DNA of 19,128 nt from Rhizobiaceae bacterium. GTDB taxonomy: Bacteria; Pseudomonadota; Alphaproteobacteria; Rhizobiales; Rhizobiaceae. Shown one piece after another: positions 7,747-15,149 of this stretch. The DNA lies in NCBI GenBank assembly GCA_021648425.1, contig JAKISV010000036.1:1-19128 (forward strand). The letters are read 5' to 3'. A model generated the notes under the pieces. The model saw only the letters and a program-made list of their open reading frames with translations, had not been told where the DNA came from and made no database searches. Position 1 is the first letter of the stretch, and each line of letters starts with the position of its first letter. Position numbers and translations under genes: made by a program.

Positions 7747-8034
7747 TCAAGAGCCCGACTTGTTAGATTTGCCGTCCTCAAGATCCTGTTGAAACTTTAT
7801 CTGATCACAAATTTCACCAGCCTCAAGAGCGGCCATCCCGATATAATAAATCAGAGACTTTTCATCAGACTTTTTTGCAATTTGTCGTAATTCTGCAAGC
7901 ATCTCGAAAATATATTCAAGATTTAGAACTTTCAGGCTGTATGCTGCGTTGTCACTGTCAGTTTTTGCCTCATTGCCAATTCGCATCAAATCACTAACTT
8001 CCGATTTAACCTTCCGCGATATGATAGCTTTCAC
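7747..8034 (-). CDS. Small hypothetical helical protein
   Basis: A 95-residue protein starting at GTG (8032-8034). AAGGGA lies about 8 nt upstream on the minus strand, with AGGGAG further back, which supports a real translation start. The sequence looks all-helical and charged: a basic N-terminus, amphipathic helices around 30-52 (L-E-Y-I-F-E-M-L-A-E-L) and 58-80 (I-Y-Y-I-G-M-A-A-L-E-A-G-E-I), and a polar Ser/Lys/Gly tail. No signal peptide, membrane segment or metal motif is seen. It converges on dprA with 14 bp between the stop codons and interrupts the usual dprA-topA adjacency. I do not recognise the family; a conserved alphaproteobacterial hypothetical or a small regulatory protein are both possible. 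Confidence 0.6.
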   Translation of the reverse strand: MKAIISRKVKSEVSDLMRIGNEAKTDSDNAAYSLKVLNLEYIFEMLAELRQIAKKSDEKSLIYYIGMAALEAGEICDQIKFQQDLEDGKSNKSGS

Positions 8035-8148
8035 AGATCAATTCCCTTTTCTCCCTGCTCAACAATTGTTATCGCCCAAATAACTAATCCCAAAAGAATG
8101 TTTTTCACCACCTTTCCTAAGATGATTTCCTTTCAGAAAAACTATCAT

Positions 8149-8206
8149 TAGGTGTATTATTCAACATATACAACCCCTATTTGTATAATTGATTTAATAC
8201 CACCTA
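8149..8206. repeat. Long imperfect palindrome in the topA upstream region
   Basis: The two arms pair in segments from outside in: TAGGTG/CACCTA, TATTA/TAATA, TCAA/TTGA and TATACAA/TTGTATA around a 7-nt loop CCCCTAT (8174-8180). That is 22 base pairs with small bulges over 58 bp. It lies in about 300 bp of AT-rich intergenic DNA (8035-8332) that holds no other recognisable element, 127 bp upstream of topA and 115 bp upstream of the divergent small gene. No gene ends here, so it is not an ordinary terminator. It could be a cruciform-forming regulatory site, a 5' UTR hairpin, or the remnant of a small repeat element. Confidence 0.6.
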
Positions 8207-8332
8207 TTCCCTTTTTTGACTTGACGAAAACCAAAGACCCGTACATTTGAGTGTTTGATATGCTGCCATTTGCAGCCCAATGATGCGAAATACCCACAAT
8301 TTATTGAATACTCGAATTGATCAGGCAAATAT

Positions 8333-10918
8333 ATGACAACCAGTGTTGTGGTGGTGGAATCCCCTGCGAAAGCAAAAACGATAAACAAATACCTGGGCAA
8401 GAACTATACGGTTTTAGCCTCAGTCGGCCATGTGCGCGACCTGCCTTCCAAAGATGGCTCGGTGCGCCCTGACGAAGATTTTGCCATGTCCTGGACGATC
8501 GATTCAAAATCGAAAACCAGGTTAAATGACATTGCCAAGGCGTTGAAAAATGCTGACAAGCTTGTTCTCGCCACTGACCCGGACCGCGAGGGTGAGGCTA
8601 TTTCCTGGCATGTGCTGGAAATTCTTAAACAAAAGAAACTGCTCAAAGACAAACCTGTTGAGCGGGTAGTGTTCAATGCCATTACCAAAAAAGCCATTCT
8701 TGAAGCTATGGAAAATCCGCGCGAACTGGATGTGCCTCTGGTTGATGCCTATTTGGCGCGCCGTGCACTGGACTATCTTGTAGGTTTTACGCTTTCGCCC
8801 GTTTTATGGCGTAAACTCCCCGGCGCACGTTCTGCTGGCCGTGTGCAATCGGTAGCATTGCGCCTGATTTGCGACCGCGAACAGGAGATTGAAGCCTTCA
8901 AGCCAATTGAATATTGGTCAATCACCACATTTCTCGCAAACCAGGGCGGTCAGAAGTTTGAAGCTCGTATTGCTGAGTTTGATGGAAAAAAAATCGGACG
9001 CCAGGACATTTCCAACGAGGCTGATGCTACGGCTATCAAAACAATGCTTGATGGGTCTGCTTTCAGCATTTCAAAAATTGAATCAAAGCCCACCAAACGA
9101 CACCCCGCCGCCCCTTTCACCACTTCCACCCTGCAAATGGATGCCAGCCGTAAGCTTGGTTTTTCCGCTTCACGCACCATGCAGGTGGCGCAGCGTTTGT
9201 ATGAAGGTATCGATATTGGCGGCGAAACCGTTGGCCTCATCACCTATATGAGAACCGACGGCGTACAAATCACCCCGGAAGCCATCCCCTCAATTCGGGG
9301 CCAGATTGGCAAATCCTATGGTGATGCATATGTACCGGAAAAACCGCGTTATTATTCCACCAAGGCAAAAAACGCTCAAGAGGCACACGAGGCAATCCGG
9401 CCAACTGAAATTTCCCGCAGCCCTCAAAGTATTTCCAAATATCTCGATGAAGAACAAAAAAAGCTCTACGACCTTATCTGGAAGCGCACAATCGCCAGCC
9501 AGATGGCTTCTGCCAATATTGAGCGCACCGCGGTTGATATTGAAGCGCGCAATGGCCCTGAGGTGGCAATGCTGCGCGCCAATGGCTCAGTCATCCGTTT
9601 TGACGGTTTCCTTAAAGCCTACGAAATTCCCCAGGCGAAAAAAGACGAGACAGAAAACGACAAAAAATTACCCCCGATGGAACAAGGCGAAAACGTCAGC
9701 AAAGACAGCGTCGAAGCCAAACAGCATTTCACCGAGCCTCCCCCACGTTATTCTGAGGCATCGCTTATCAGAAAGATGGAAGAAATTGGCATCGGGCGAC
9801 CCTCCACCTATGCCGCAACACTGGCAACCCTGCAAAATCGCGACTATGTCGTGCTTGAAAAGAAACGCTTTATACCCGACTCCAAAGGCCGCGTAGTCAC
9901 CAGCTTTCTCGAAAGCTTTTTCGGGCGCTATGTCGAATATGACTTTACCGCTTCGCTGGAAGAACAACTCGATAAAATTTCCGCCGGTGAGTTACAGTGG
10001 AAAGACGTACTGAGTGAATTCTGGAAACAATTTTCTGCCTCCGTTGATGACATCAAGGATTTGCGTGTCACCGAGGTTCTCGATACTTTGAATGTGGAGC
10101 TGGCAGCCGTTGCTTTCCCTGAGCGCGAAGATGGTGGCGACCCGCGCTCATGCCCCAAATGCGACGCCGGTCAATTGAGCCTTAAAGTCGGGCGCTATGG
10201 CGCGTTTGTCGGCTGTTCAAATTACCCTGAATGCAAGTTCACCCGTCAGTTGGGTTCCAATGGCGAAGATGATGCCAGCACCAGCGATGGCCCCAAAATA
10301 CTGGGCCAGGATCCTGACACCGACGAAGATGTCACCCTTCGTTCCGGCCGCTTTGGCCCTTATGTACAACGTGGCGAAGGTAAAGAAGCCAAACGCGGCG
10401 GCCTGCCCAAAGGCTGGTCACCTTCTGAAATTGATTTTGAAAAAGCACTCCGCCTGCTCTCCCTCCCGCGCGAAGTGGGCAACCATCCAGAATCCGGCAA
10501 GATAATCACCGCAGGCATCGGGCGTTACGGCCCGTTTGTATTGCATGAGGGGCTATACGCCAATCTCGACAGCCCCGAAGAGGTGTTTAGCGTTGGTCTC
10601 AACCGCGCAGTCACAGTGCTGGCAGAAAAACTGGCCAAGGGCGGTGGTAAAAGACGTGGAGCTGCATCATTAAAGGAACTTGGCGAACACCCCGATGCTG
10701 GCGGTCCAGTGACAGTCAAAGACGGCCGCTATGGCCCCTATGTCAATCACGGTAAAATCAACGCCACCCTGCCAAGAGACAAAGAGCCAATGAGCGTTAC
10801 CCTTGAAGAAGCTCTGGAAATGATTGCCGCCAAAGCCGCCAAGGGCGGTAAAAAACCGGCAAAGAAGAAAAAACCTGCTAAAAAGCCCGCAAAGAAGAAA
10901 GCAGCCGCGAAAAAATAA
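8333..10918 (+). CDS. topA: DNA topoisomerase I
   Basis: An 861-residue type IA topoisomerase that relaxes negative supercoils. The N-terminal TOPRIM domain has E9 in V-E-S-P-A-K-A-K and the acidic T-D-P-D-R-E-G-E motif with D82 and D84. The catalytic tyrosine is Y305 in I-T-Y-M-R-T-D-G. The C-terminus has one four-Cys zinc ribbon (C607, C610, C628, C634), then three topoisomerase C-terminal repeats of R-x-G-x-[YF]-G-P-[YF]-V type at about 662-800, and ends in a Lys/Ala/Pro-rich tail of about 30 residues typical of alphaproteobacterial TopA, probably a non-specific DNA contact. It starts with ATG at 8333 with only a weak AGG upstream. rnr begins 12 bp after the stop, so the two are likely co-transcribed. 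Confidence 0.96.
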   Translation: MTTSVVVVESPAKAKTINKYLGKNYTVLASVGHVRDLPSKDGSVRPDEDFAMSWTIDSKSKTRLNDIAKALKNADKLVLATDPDREGEAISWHVLEILKQKKLLKDKPVERVVFNAITKKAILEAMENPRELDVPLVDAYLARRALDYLVGFTLSPVLWRKLPGARSAGRVQSVALRLICDREQEIEAFKPIEYWSITTFLANQGGQKFEARIAEFDGKKIGRQDISNEADATAIKTMLDGSAFSISKIESKPTKRHPAAPFTTSTLQMDASRKLGFSASRTMQVAQRLYEGIDIGGETVGLITYMRTDGVQITPEAIPSIRGQIGKSYGDAYVPEKPRYYSTKAKNAQEAHEAIRPTEISRSPQSISKYLDEEQKKLYDLIWKRTIASQMASANIERTAVDIEARNGPEVAMLRANGSVIRFDGFLKAYEIPQAKKDETENDKKLPPMEQGENVSKDSVEAKQHFTEPPPRYSEASLIRKMEEIGIGRPSTYAATLATLQNRDYVVLEKKRFIPDSKGRVVTSFLESFFGRYVEYDFTASLEEQLDKISAGELQWKDVLSEFWKQFSASVDDIKDLRVTEVLDTLNVELAAVAFPEREDGGDPRSCPKCDAGQLSLKVGRYGAFVGCSNYPECKFTRQLGSNGEDDASTSDGPKILGQDPDTDEDVTLRSGRFGPYVQRGEGKEAKRGGLPKGWSPSEIDFEKALRLLSLPREVGNHPESGKIITAGIGRYGPFVLHEGLYANLDSPEEVFSVGLNRAVTVLAEKLAKGGGKRRGAASLKELGEHPDAGGPVTVKDGRYGPYVNHGKINATLPRDKEPMSVTLEEALEMIAAKAAKGGKKPAKKKKPAKKPAKKKAAAKK

Positions 10919-10930
10919 TGGAATTCCTGT

Positions 10931-13246
10931 TTGACAAAAACTCCCAAACCTAAACCTTCCAAAAAGAAACGCGCCCGCGCCAAAGCCCTAAAGTCTGCTC
11001 AACAGGCTGATTTTTCGGTACCAACACGCGAGCAAATCCTGCAATATGTGGAAGAAAACCCCACCCGTACTTCCAAGCGCGATATAGCGCGCCAGTTCGG
11101 TATAAAAGGCGATGCACGCATTCCTTTTAAGCAAATTCTCAATTCACTTCGTGATGATGGATTACTGGAACGAAAAGGCAATAAGCTGCAACCTCCAAGC
11201 GCCCTGCCCCCCGTTGCTGTACTTGAAATAATTGGCCGCGACCGCGATGGCGGTCTGATTGCCGGCCCCACAAGGTGGGATGAAAAGAAAGACGGCAAAC
11301 CGCCGACAATATCAATTCAGCATCAAACAGGAAGTGGTAACAAGGCTGGAATTGGCGACCGGGTTCTTGCCCGCGTAAACGCTAACGAGGGTAGTGGCGC
11401 TGCTTATCTGGCCAAAGTCATGAAGTTGCTGGAGCGGCAAAAAACCACTGTTCTGGGTATCCTGCGCCAGCACGGTGATGATTTTCGCCTCGAACCCACA
11501 AACCGCAAACAGGCCGAAGTGGAGATTGACAGCCAGGCCAGCGGCGGCGGCACAGAGGGTGATCTGGTTGAAGTGGATGTGGGGCGAAGCAGCAAATACG
11601 GTCTTAAACACGGTAAAGTCGTGCAGGTTATAGGCTCGTTTAAAAGCGAAAAAGCCCTGTCGATGATAGCCATTCATGAAAACGACATCCCCCATGTTTT
11701 CCCCCAATCTGTCCTTGATGAAGCAAATTCCGCTAAACCAATTTCAGCCAAAACAATGGGCGAAAAGCGCGAAGACTGGCGCACCCTGCCACTCATTACC
11801 ATCGACCCTGGTGATGCCAAGGACCATGATGATGCAATATATGCAGAACCAAATCCTGAAGGGGGATATATTGTCTATGTGGCCATCGCCGATGTCAGCT
11901 GGTACGTTCGCGCAGGTTCTGCAATGGACGCAGAAGCACTAAAGCGCGGTAATTCTGTATATTTCCCTGACCGGGTTGTCCCCATGTTACCAGAACGTAT
12001 TTCCAACGATTTATGCTCGCTCAAAGAAAATGTCGACCGCCCGGCTCTCGCCGTTCGTATGATATTTGAACCCGATGGACGCAAGCGTTCTCATACCTTC
12101 CACCGCATCTTGATGCGCAGCCCTGCCAAACTATCTTATGCCCAGGCTCAGGGTGCTATCGATGGTCAGGCGGATGATAAAGCGATGAATATCCTGGAGA
12201 GTGTATTAAAACCGCTGTGGGATGCCTATGGCTGCCTGAAAAAAGGCAGAAACCACCGCGAGCCTCTGGATATTGATGTGCCGGAGCGAAAAATTATGCT
12301 CAAATCAGACGGCACAGTCGACCGTGTTATTGTACCCCAGCGCCTTGATGCCCATAAGCTGGTGGAAGAATTTATGATTCAGGCCAATGTGGCAGCTGCA
12401 GAAACCCTGGAGCAGAAAAAACAGGCGCTTATCTATCGCATTCACGATTCTCCTTCGCTTGCCAAACTGGAAAGCTTTCGTGATTTTCTCAAAACCATGA
12501 ATATGCAACTCACCCGCTCTGGTAATTTGCGCCCGGTGCATTTCAATGCAATTCTCAATTCTGCCCGCGATGCAGATGATGATGAACTGGTCAATCAGGT
12601 TGTTTTACGCACCCAGAGCCAGGCTGAATATTCGCCGCAAAACATCGGTCACTTCGGCCTTAACTTGCGCCGTTACGCGCATTTTACCTCGCCTATTCGC
12701 CGCTATGCCGACCTGATCGTCCATCGCGCTCTGGTAGGTGCCCTGGGTTTGGGTGAGGGAGCAATTACGCCAAATGAAGAAAGCCAGCTTGATATCATTG
12801 CAGCAGACATTTCAATCACCGAGCGGCGCGCATCCAAAGCGGAACGCGATACTGTTGACCGCCTGATTGCCACACACCTCTCTCAATCCATCGGTGAGCG
12901 CTTTATCGGCCGCATCAATGGCGTCACCCGCGCAGGCCTTTTTGTCACACTGTCTGACACTGGTGCAGATGGATTTGTTCCCATACGTTCTATCTCAGAT
13001 GAATATCTGATTTTCGATGCTGCAAGCCATTCTATCGTCGGTGAGAATACAGGCCTTTCCTTCCAGCTTGGTCAACAAGTCGAGGTAAAACTGTTAGAAG
13101 CAGCCCCAACCGCTGGCGCACTATTGTTTGAAATGCTCAGCGAAGGTGTTAAATCCGGTAAACTGCCGCGATCTCGAAAATCAAATGCGAAACGCGGCGA
13201 TCAGGCAAAAAACTATGGTGGCCGTAAAAAACGACGACGACGCTGA
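10931..13246 (+). CDS. rnr: Ribonuclease R
   Basis: A 771-residue 3'-5' exoribonuclease that degrades structured RNA. In order: a Lys/Arg-rich N-terminus (1-25), a winged-helix region (about 30-85), cold-shock-type RNA-binding domains (about 90-240), the RNB catalytic domain with D-P-G-D-A-K-D-H-D-D-A at 292-302 (catalytic Asp set D292, D298, D300, D301), an S1 domain (about 655-740), and a very basic tail ending in R-K-K-R-R-R-R. The start is TTG at 10931: the frame is open only to the topA stop at 10916-10918 and no ATG or GTG is available. GGAA (10920-10923) is a modest Shine-Dalgarno. Tight spacing to topA implies a shared transcript. Confidence 0.95.
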   Translation: MTKTPKPKPSKKKRARAKALKSAQQADFSVPTREQILQYVEENPTRTSKRDIARQFGIKGDARIPFKQILNSLRDDGLLERKGNKLQPPSALPPVAVLEIIGRDRDGGLIAGPTRWDEKKDGKPPTISIQHQTGSGNKAGIGDRVLARVNANEGSGAAYLAKVMKLLERQKTTVLGILRQHGDDFRLEPTNRKQAEVEIDSQASGGGTEGDLVEVDVGRSSKYGLKHGKVVQVIGSFKSEKALSMIAIHENDIPHVFPQSVLDEANSAKPISAKTMGEKREDWRTLPLITIDPGDAKDHDDAIYAEPNPEGGYIVYVAIADVSWYVRAGSAMDAEALKRGNSVYFPDRVVPMLPERISNDLCSLKENVDRPALAVRMIFEPDGRKRSHTFHRILMRSPAKLSYAQAQGAIDGQADDKAMNILESVLKPLWDAYGCLKKGRNHREPLDIDVPERKIMLKSDGTVDRVIVPQRLDAHKLVEEFMIQANVAAAETLEQKKQALIYRIHDSPSLAKLESFRDFLKTMNMQLTRSGNLRPVHFNAILNSARDADDDELVNQVVLRTQSQAEYSPQNIGHFGLNLRRYAHFTSPIRRYADLIVHRALVGALGLGEGAITPNEESQLDIIAADISITERRASKAERDTVDRLIATHLSQSIGERFIGRINGVTRAGLFVTLSDTGADGFVPIRSISDEYLIFDAASHSIVGENTGLSFQLGQQVEVKLLEAAPTAGALLFEMLSEGVKSGKLPRSRKSNAKRGDQAKNYGGRKKRRRR

Positions 13247-13268
13247 TAACAACCTGAAAGACAGGCCG

Positions 13269-13667
13269 ATGACGACCACACCCATTTCCGGATACAAATA
13301 CAATCGCTCCCTTAACAATGCACTGGCCAACGGAGCAAAAAGCAAGTGCCCCAGCTGTGGCGAAGGCAATCTGTTTGATGGTTTCCTGAAAATTAAAGAC
13401 AGTTGCGAAACCTGCGGTGAGAACCTCTCCCACCACCGTGCAGATGATTTACCGCCCTATCTCAACATCCTGCTTGTCGGCCATATCGTTGTCGGATTTT
13501 TGATGGTGGCGATGAAATACGAATGGTTTGGTGTCTGGCCAACTGCAATTGGTGGCTCGGTGCTGGCACTGGTGATATCGCTGGCTTTGATGCGACCGAT
13601 AAAAGGCATGGTCGTTGGCTTTCAATGGGCTTTGGAAATGCATGGCTTTGGTGACAATGAAGACTGA
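13269..13667 (+). CDS. DUF983 membrane protein
   Basis: A 132-residue protein of the DUF983 family. It carries a likely zinc knuckle, C-P-S-C (27-30) and C-E-T-C (46-49), then H-H-R-A-D-D-L-P-P-Y (55-64), a hallmark of the family, followed by two hydrophobic helices at about 65-85 and 93-113 and a conserved K-G-x-V-V-G-x-Q-W-A-L-x-M-H-G-F end. The molecular function is unknown. The ATG at 13269 is chosen because it avoids overlap with rnr; an in-frame ATG at 13215 inside the rnr end would add 18 acidic residues and cannot be excluded. The 3' end overlaps the Nudix gene, so the two are likely translationally coupled. Confidence 0.85.
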   Translation: MTTTPISGYKYNRSLNNALANGAKSKCPSCGEGNLFDGFLKIKDSCETCGENLSHHRADDLPPYLNILLVGHIVVGFLMVAMKYEWFGVWPTAIGGSVLALVISLALMRPIKGMVVGFQWALEMHGFGDNED

Positions 13668-14463
13668 CGCCGGGCAGTTGGACAAAGATCTGGAGATCGA
13701 AATCGATCGCCTTCAGCAAATGATACGCTCCCCGCAAATGCGCAAAATGCGTGCACGCGTAAAACTCTCAGGGTCCCCGCCGCTTCGACCGCGCAATGCC
13801 GCCACTATCATTTTGATTGATGGTAAACCCGGAAATTTCCGCATCCTGATGGGGCAACGTAACAAGGCGTTAAAATTTATGCCCGGCGCACTGGTGTTTC
13901 CCGGAGGCGCTGTTGACCGCGCTGATGGCAATATCCCGGCAATAGATGAGCTGGACGAACTAACAGCAAAACGCATCCTCAATAATTTGCGCGCCCGCCC
14001 CACACCCCGCGCTGCAAGAGCACTCGCTTTGGCCTGCACAAGGGAACTGGCCGAAGAAACCGGATTGCTGATGGGCAAACAAACAAATACTCCTCCAGTC
14101 CATGATGATTGGCATTTTTTCAAAGACCTTGGCCTTGCACCTGCTATTTCCCCTTTACGCCTGTTAGCACGTGCAACGACCCCGCCCGGCGCACCACGCC
14201 GTTTTGACACCTGGTTTTTCACCGCCCCTGCCAGCGCAATCGCTCACACCCCAAAAGGCGGGTTTTCTCCCTCCGGTGAACTGGAGAATTTACGCTGGCT
14301 CACTCCGCAAGAAGCGATTGGCGCCAATACCCAGGAAATTACCCGGGTAATACTGGTGGAGTTGATAAACCGGCTGAAAGTTGATCCGCAGTTATCACCT
14401 GAATATTCCGCGCCGAATTACTATTTCAAGAAAAACTTTTTTCATCGCGATGTGATGGAGTAA
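13657..14463 (+). CDS. Nudix hydrolase with a split Nudix box
   Basis: A 268-residue member of the Nudix superfamily, which hydrolyses nucleoside diphosphates linked to other groups. The first part of the box is F-P-G-G-A-V-D (81-87) and the catalytic helix is R-E-L-A-E-E-T-G-L-L (129-138), with E130, E133 and E134 as likely metal ligands. An insertion of about 35 residues separates them, as in the NUDT7/NUDT19-like group where coenzyme A derivatives are common substrates; the substrate here is not determined by sequence. ATG 13657 (or GTG 13651) is the plausible start, overlapping the DUF983 stop by 11 nt. Longer starts would lie further inside DUF983. Confidence 0.85.
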   Translation: MKTDAGQLDKDLEIEIDRLQQMIRSPQMRKMRARVKLSGSPPLRPRNAATIILIDGKPGNFRILMGQRNKALKFMPGALVFPGGAVDRADGNIPAIDELDELTAKRILNNLRARPTPRAARALALACTRELAEETGLLMGKQTNTPPVHDDWHFFKDLGLAPAISPLRLLARATTPPGAPRRFDTWFFTAPASAIAHTPKGGFSPSGELENLRWLTPQEAIGANTQEITRVILVELINRLKVDPQLSPEYSAPNYYFKKNFFHRDVME

Positions 14464-14482
14464 AATACTGCTGTTGACTAAA

Positions 14483-14503
14483 TAACCGAATACAAAACGG
14501 TTA
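14483..14503. repeat. Short perfect inverted repeat between the Nudix gene and rpmG
   Basis: TAACCG (14483-14488) and CGGTTA (14498-14503) flank a 9-nt A-rich spacer. There is no T tract, so it is not a normal terminator. It ends 3 bp before the TTGACA of the candidate rpmG promoter and could be an operator or a weak processing hairpin. Confidence 0.35.
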
Positions 14504-14506
14504 CAC

Positions 14507-14534
14507 TTGACATTTAGGCCCCTGTGAGTAATTT
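14507..14534 (+). promoter_or_regulatory. Candidate sigma-70 promoter for rpmG
   Basis: A perfect TTGACA (14507-14512) is followed after 16 bp by TAATTT (14529-14534), about 87 bp upstream of the rpmG ATG. The -35 box is consensus and the -10 box is weak. It would give rpmG its own transcript, matching its own terminator. Confidence 0.4.
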
Positions 14535-14620
14535 GCGCCCAACCATTAAATCGCGTTCAAATTGATGCGTCCTTATTTCATGGAAATCAGGTTTCCAACC
14601 AATCTTAAAGAGCAACCAAA

Positions 14621-14788
14621 ATGGCAAAAGCTACCACCGTCAAGATCAAGCTTGAAAGCACCGCTGGCACCGGATTTTATTACGTCACAAAAAAGAACAG
14701 CCGCACGATGACCGACAAGATGGTCAAACGTAAATACGACCCTGTTGCTAAAAAACACGTCGAATTCAAAGAAGCTAAAATCAAATAG
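14621..14788 (+). CDS. rpmG: 50S ribosomal protein L33
   Basis: A 55-residue basic protein of the large ribosomal subunit, beginning M-A-K-A-T-T-V-K-I-K and containing the family pattern T-G-F-Y-Y-V-T-K-K-N-S-R. It has no cysteine, so it is the zinc-independent (C-minus) form, usual in alphaproteobacteria. AAAGAG (14607-14612) lies 8 nt before the ATG. It stands alone between the Nudix gene and a strong terminator. Confidence 0.95.
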   Translation: MAKATTVKIKLESTAGTGFYYVTKKNSRTMTDKMVKRKYDPVAKKHVEFKEAKIK

Positions 14789-14805
14789 TTTCAAATTCCG
14801 TTCAA

Positions 14806-14843
14806 CAAAAAACCGCCTGAGATTTTCTCAGGCGGTTTTTTTT
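14806..14843 (+). terminator. Strong Rho-independent terminator after rpmG
   Basis: AACCGCCTGAG (14811-14821) pairs perfectly with CTCAGGCGGTT (14827-14837) around the 5-nt loop ATTTT and is followed by an eight-T run to 14843. It is preceded by an A run from about 14806, so it could also stop transcription coming from the right. It lies 22 bp after the rpmG stop codon. Confidence 0.95.
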
Positions 14844-14867
14844 GGTTCAGTACATATTGCGATGTTT

Positions 14868-15032
14868 TATATGGTGTCGGTCAGCAACATTGGCCATGGT
14901 ACGAGGAGGCCACAAATGCCAAAATGCTGACCGACGACCCCACGGACCCAGGAGATGCGGCGGACCTGAGCTCTCCGTAGGGTATTCAAATTTTCGATAG
15001 ATTGTTGGGCAGATTGTTCCTCTTATCCGCCC
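14868..15032 (+). ncRNA. Candidate structured RNA between rpmG and pleD
   Basis: The interval 14844-15149 holds no credible gene but strong secondary structure. GTCGGTCAGCA (14876-14886) pairs perfectly over 11 bp with TGCTGACCGAC (14925-14935); inside, TTGGC and GCCAA or TGGCC and GGCCA can extend it. A second hairpin at 14938-14982 pairs CCCCACGGA with TCCGTAGGG (one mismatch), with CAGG/CCTG inside. A third at 15007-15032 pairs GGGC-A-GAT with ATC-C-GCCC. TATATG (14868-14873) is a possible -10 box whose start point would fall at the foot of the first stem; no convincing -35 box or terminator is seen. It does not carry the conserved SRP RNA loop and I could not match it to 6S, tmRNA or RNase P RNA. 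Strand and ends are guesses. Confidence 0.35.
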
Positions 15033-15149
15033 GTGCATCTGGCAGTAAATTTGGCGTATAGGCCATGAGAAATCAACCAAATGCTAAGGTTAATCAATGA
15101 ATGTTTGATATTAACGTTACATTTTTGGGTTAACGCTGAAACGTCACCT

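Noticed and set aside
13713..14222. 169-residue minus-strand frame opposite the Nudix gene
   Set aside because: The Nudix motifs on the plus strand are clear; the opposite frame has no domain or start signal.
14876..15032. SRP RNA, RNase P RNA or tmRNA
   Set aside because: The conserved SRP loop (GGTCAGG...GGAAGGAAGCAGCC type), RNase P core and tmRNA tag or acceptor features are absent.
14847..15080. 77-residue minus-strand frame in the rpmG-pleD spacer
   Set aside because: Its composition is odd, it has no Shine-Dalgarno, and it runs through the perfect hairpin; structured RNA explains the region better.
15090..15140. CtrA binding site near the pleD end
   Set aside because: Several TTAA words occur but none has the required 7-bp spacing, and the site is downstream of pleD.
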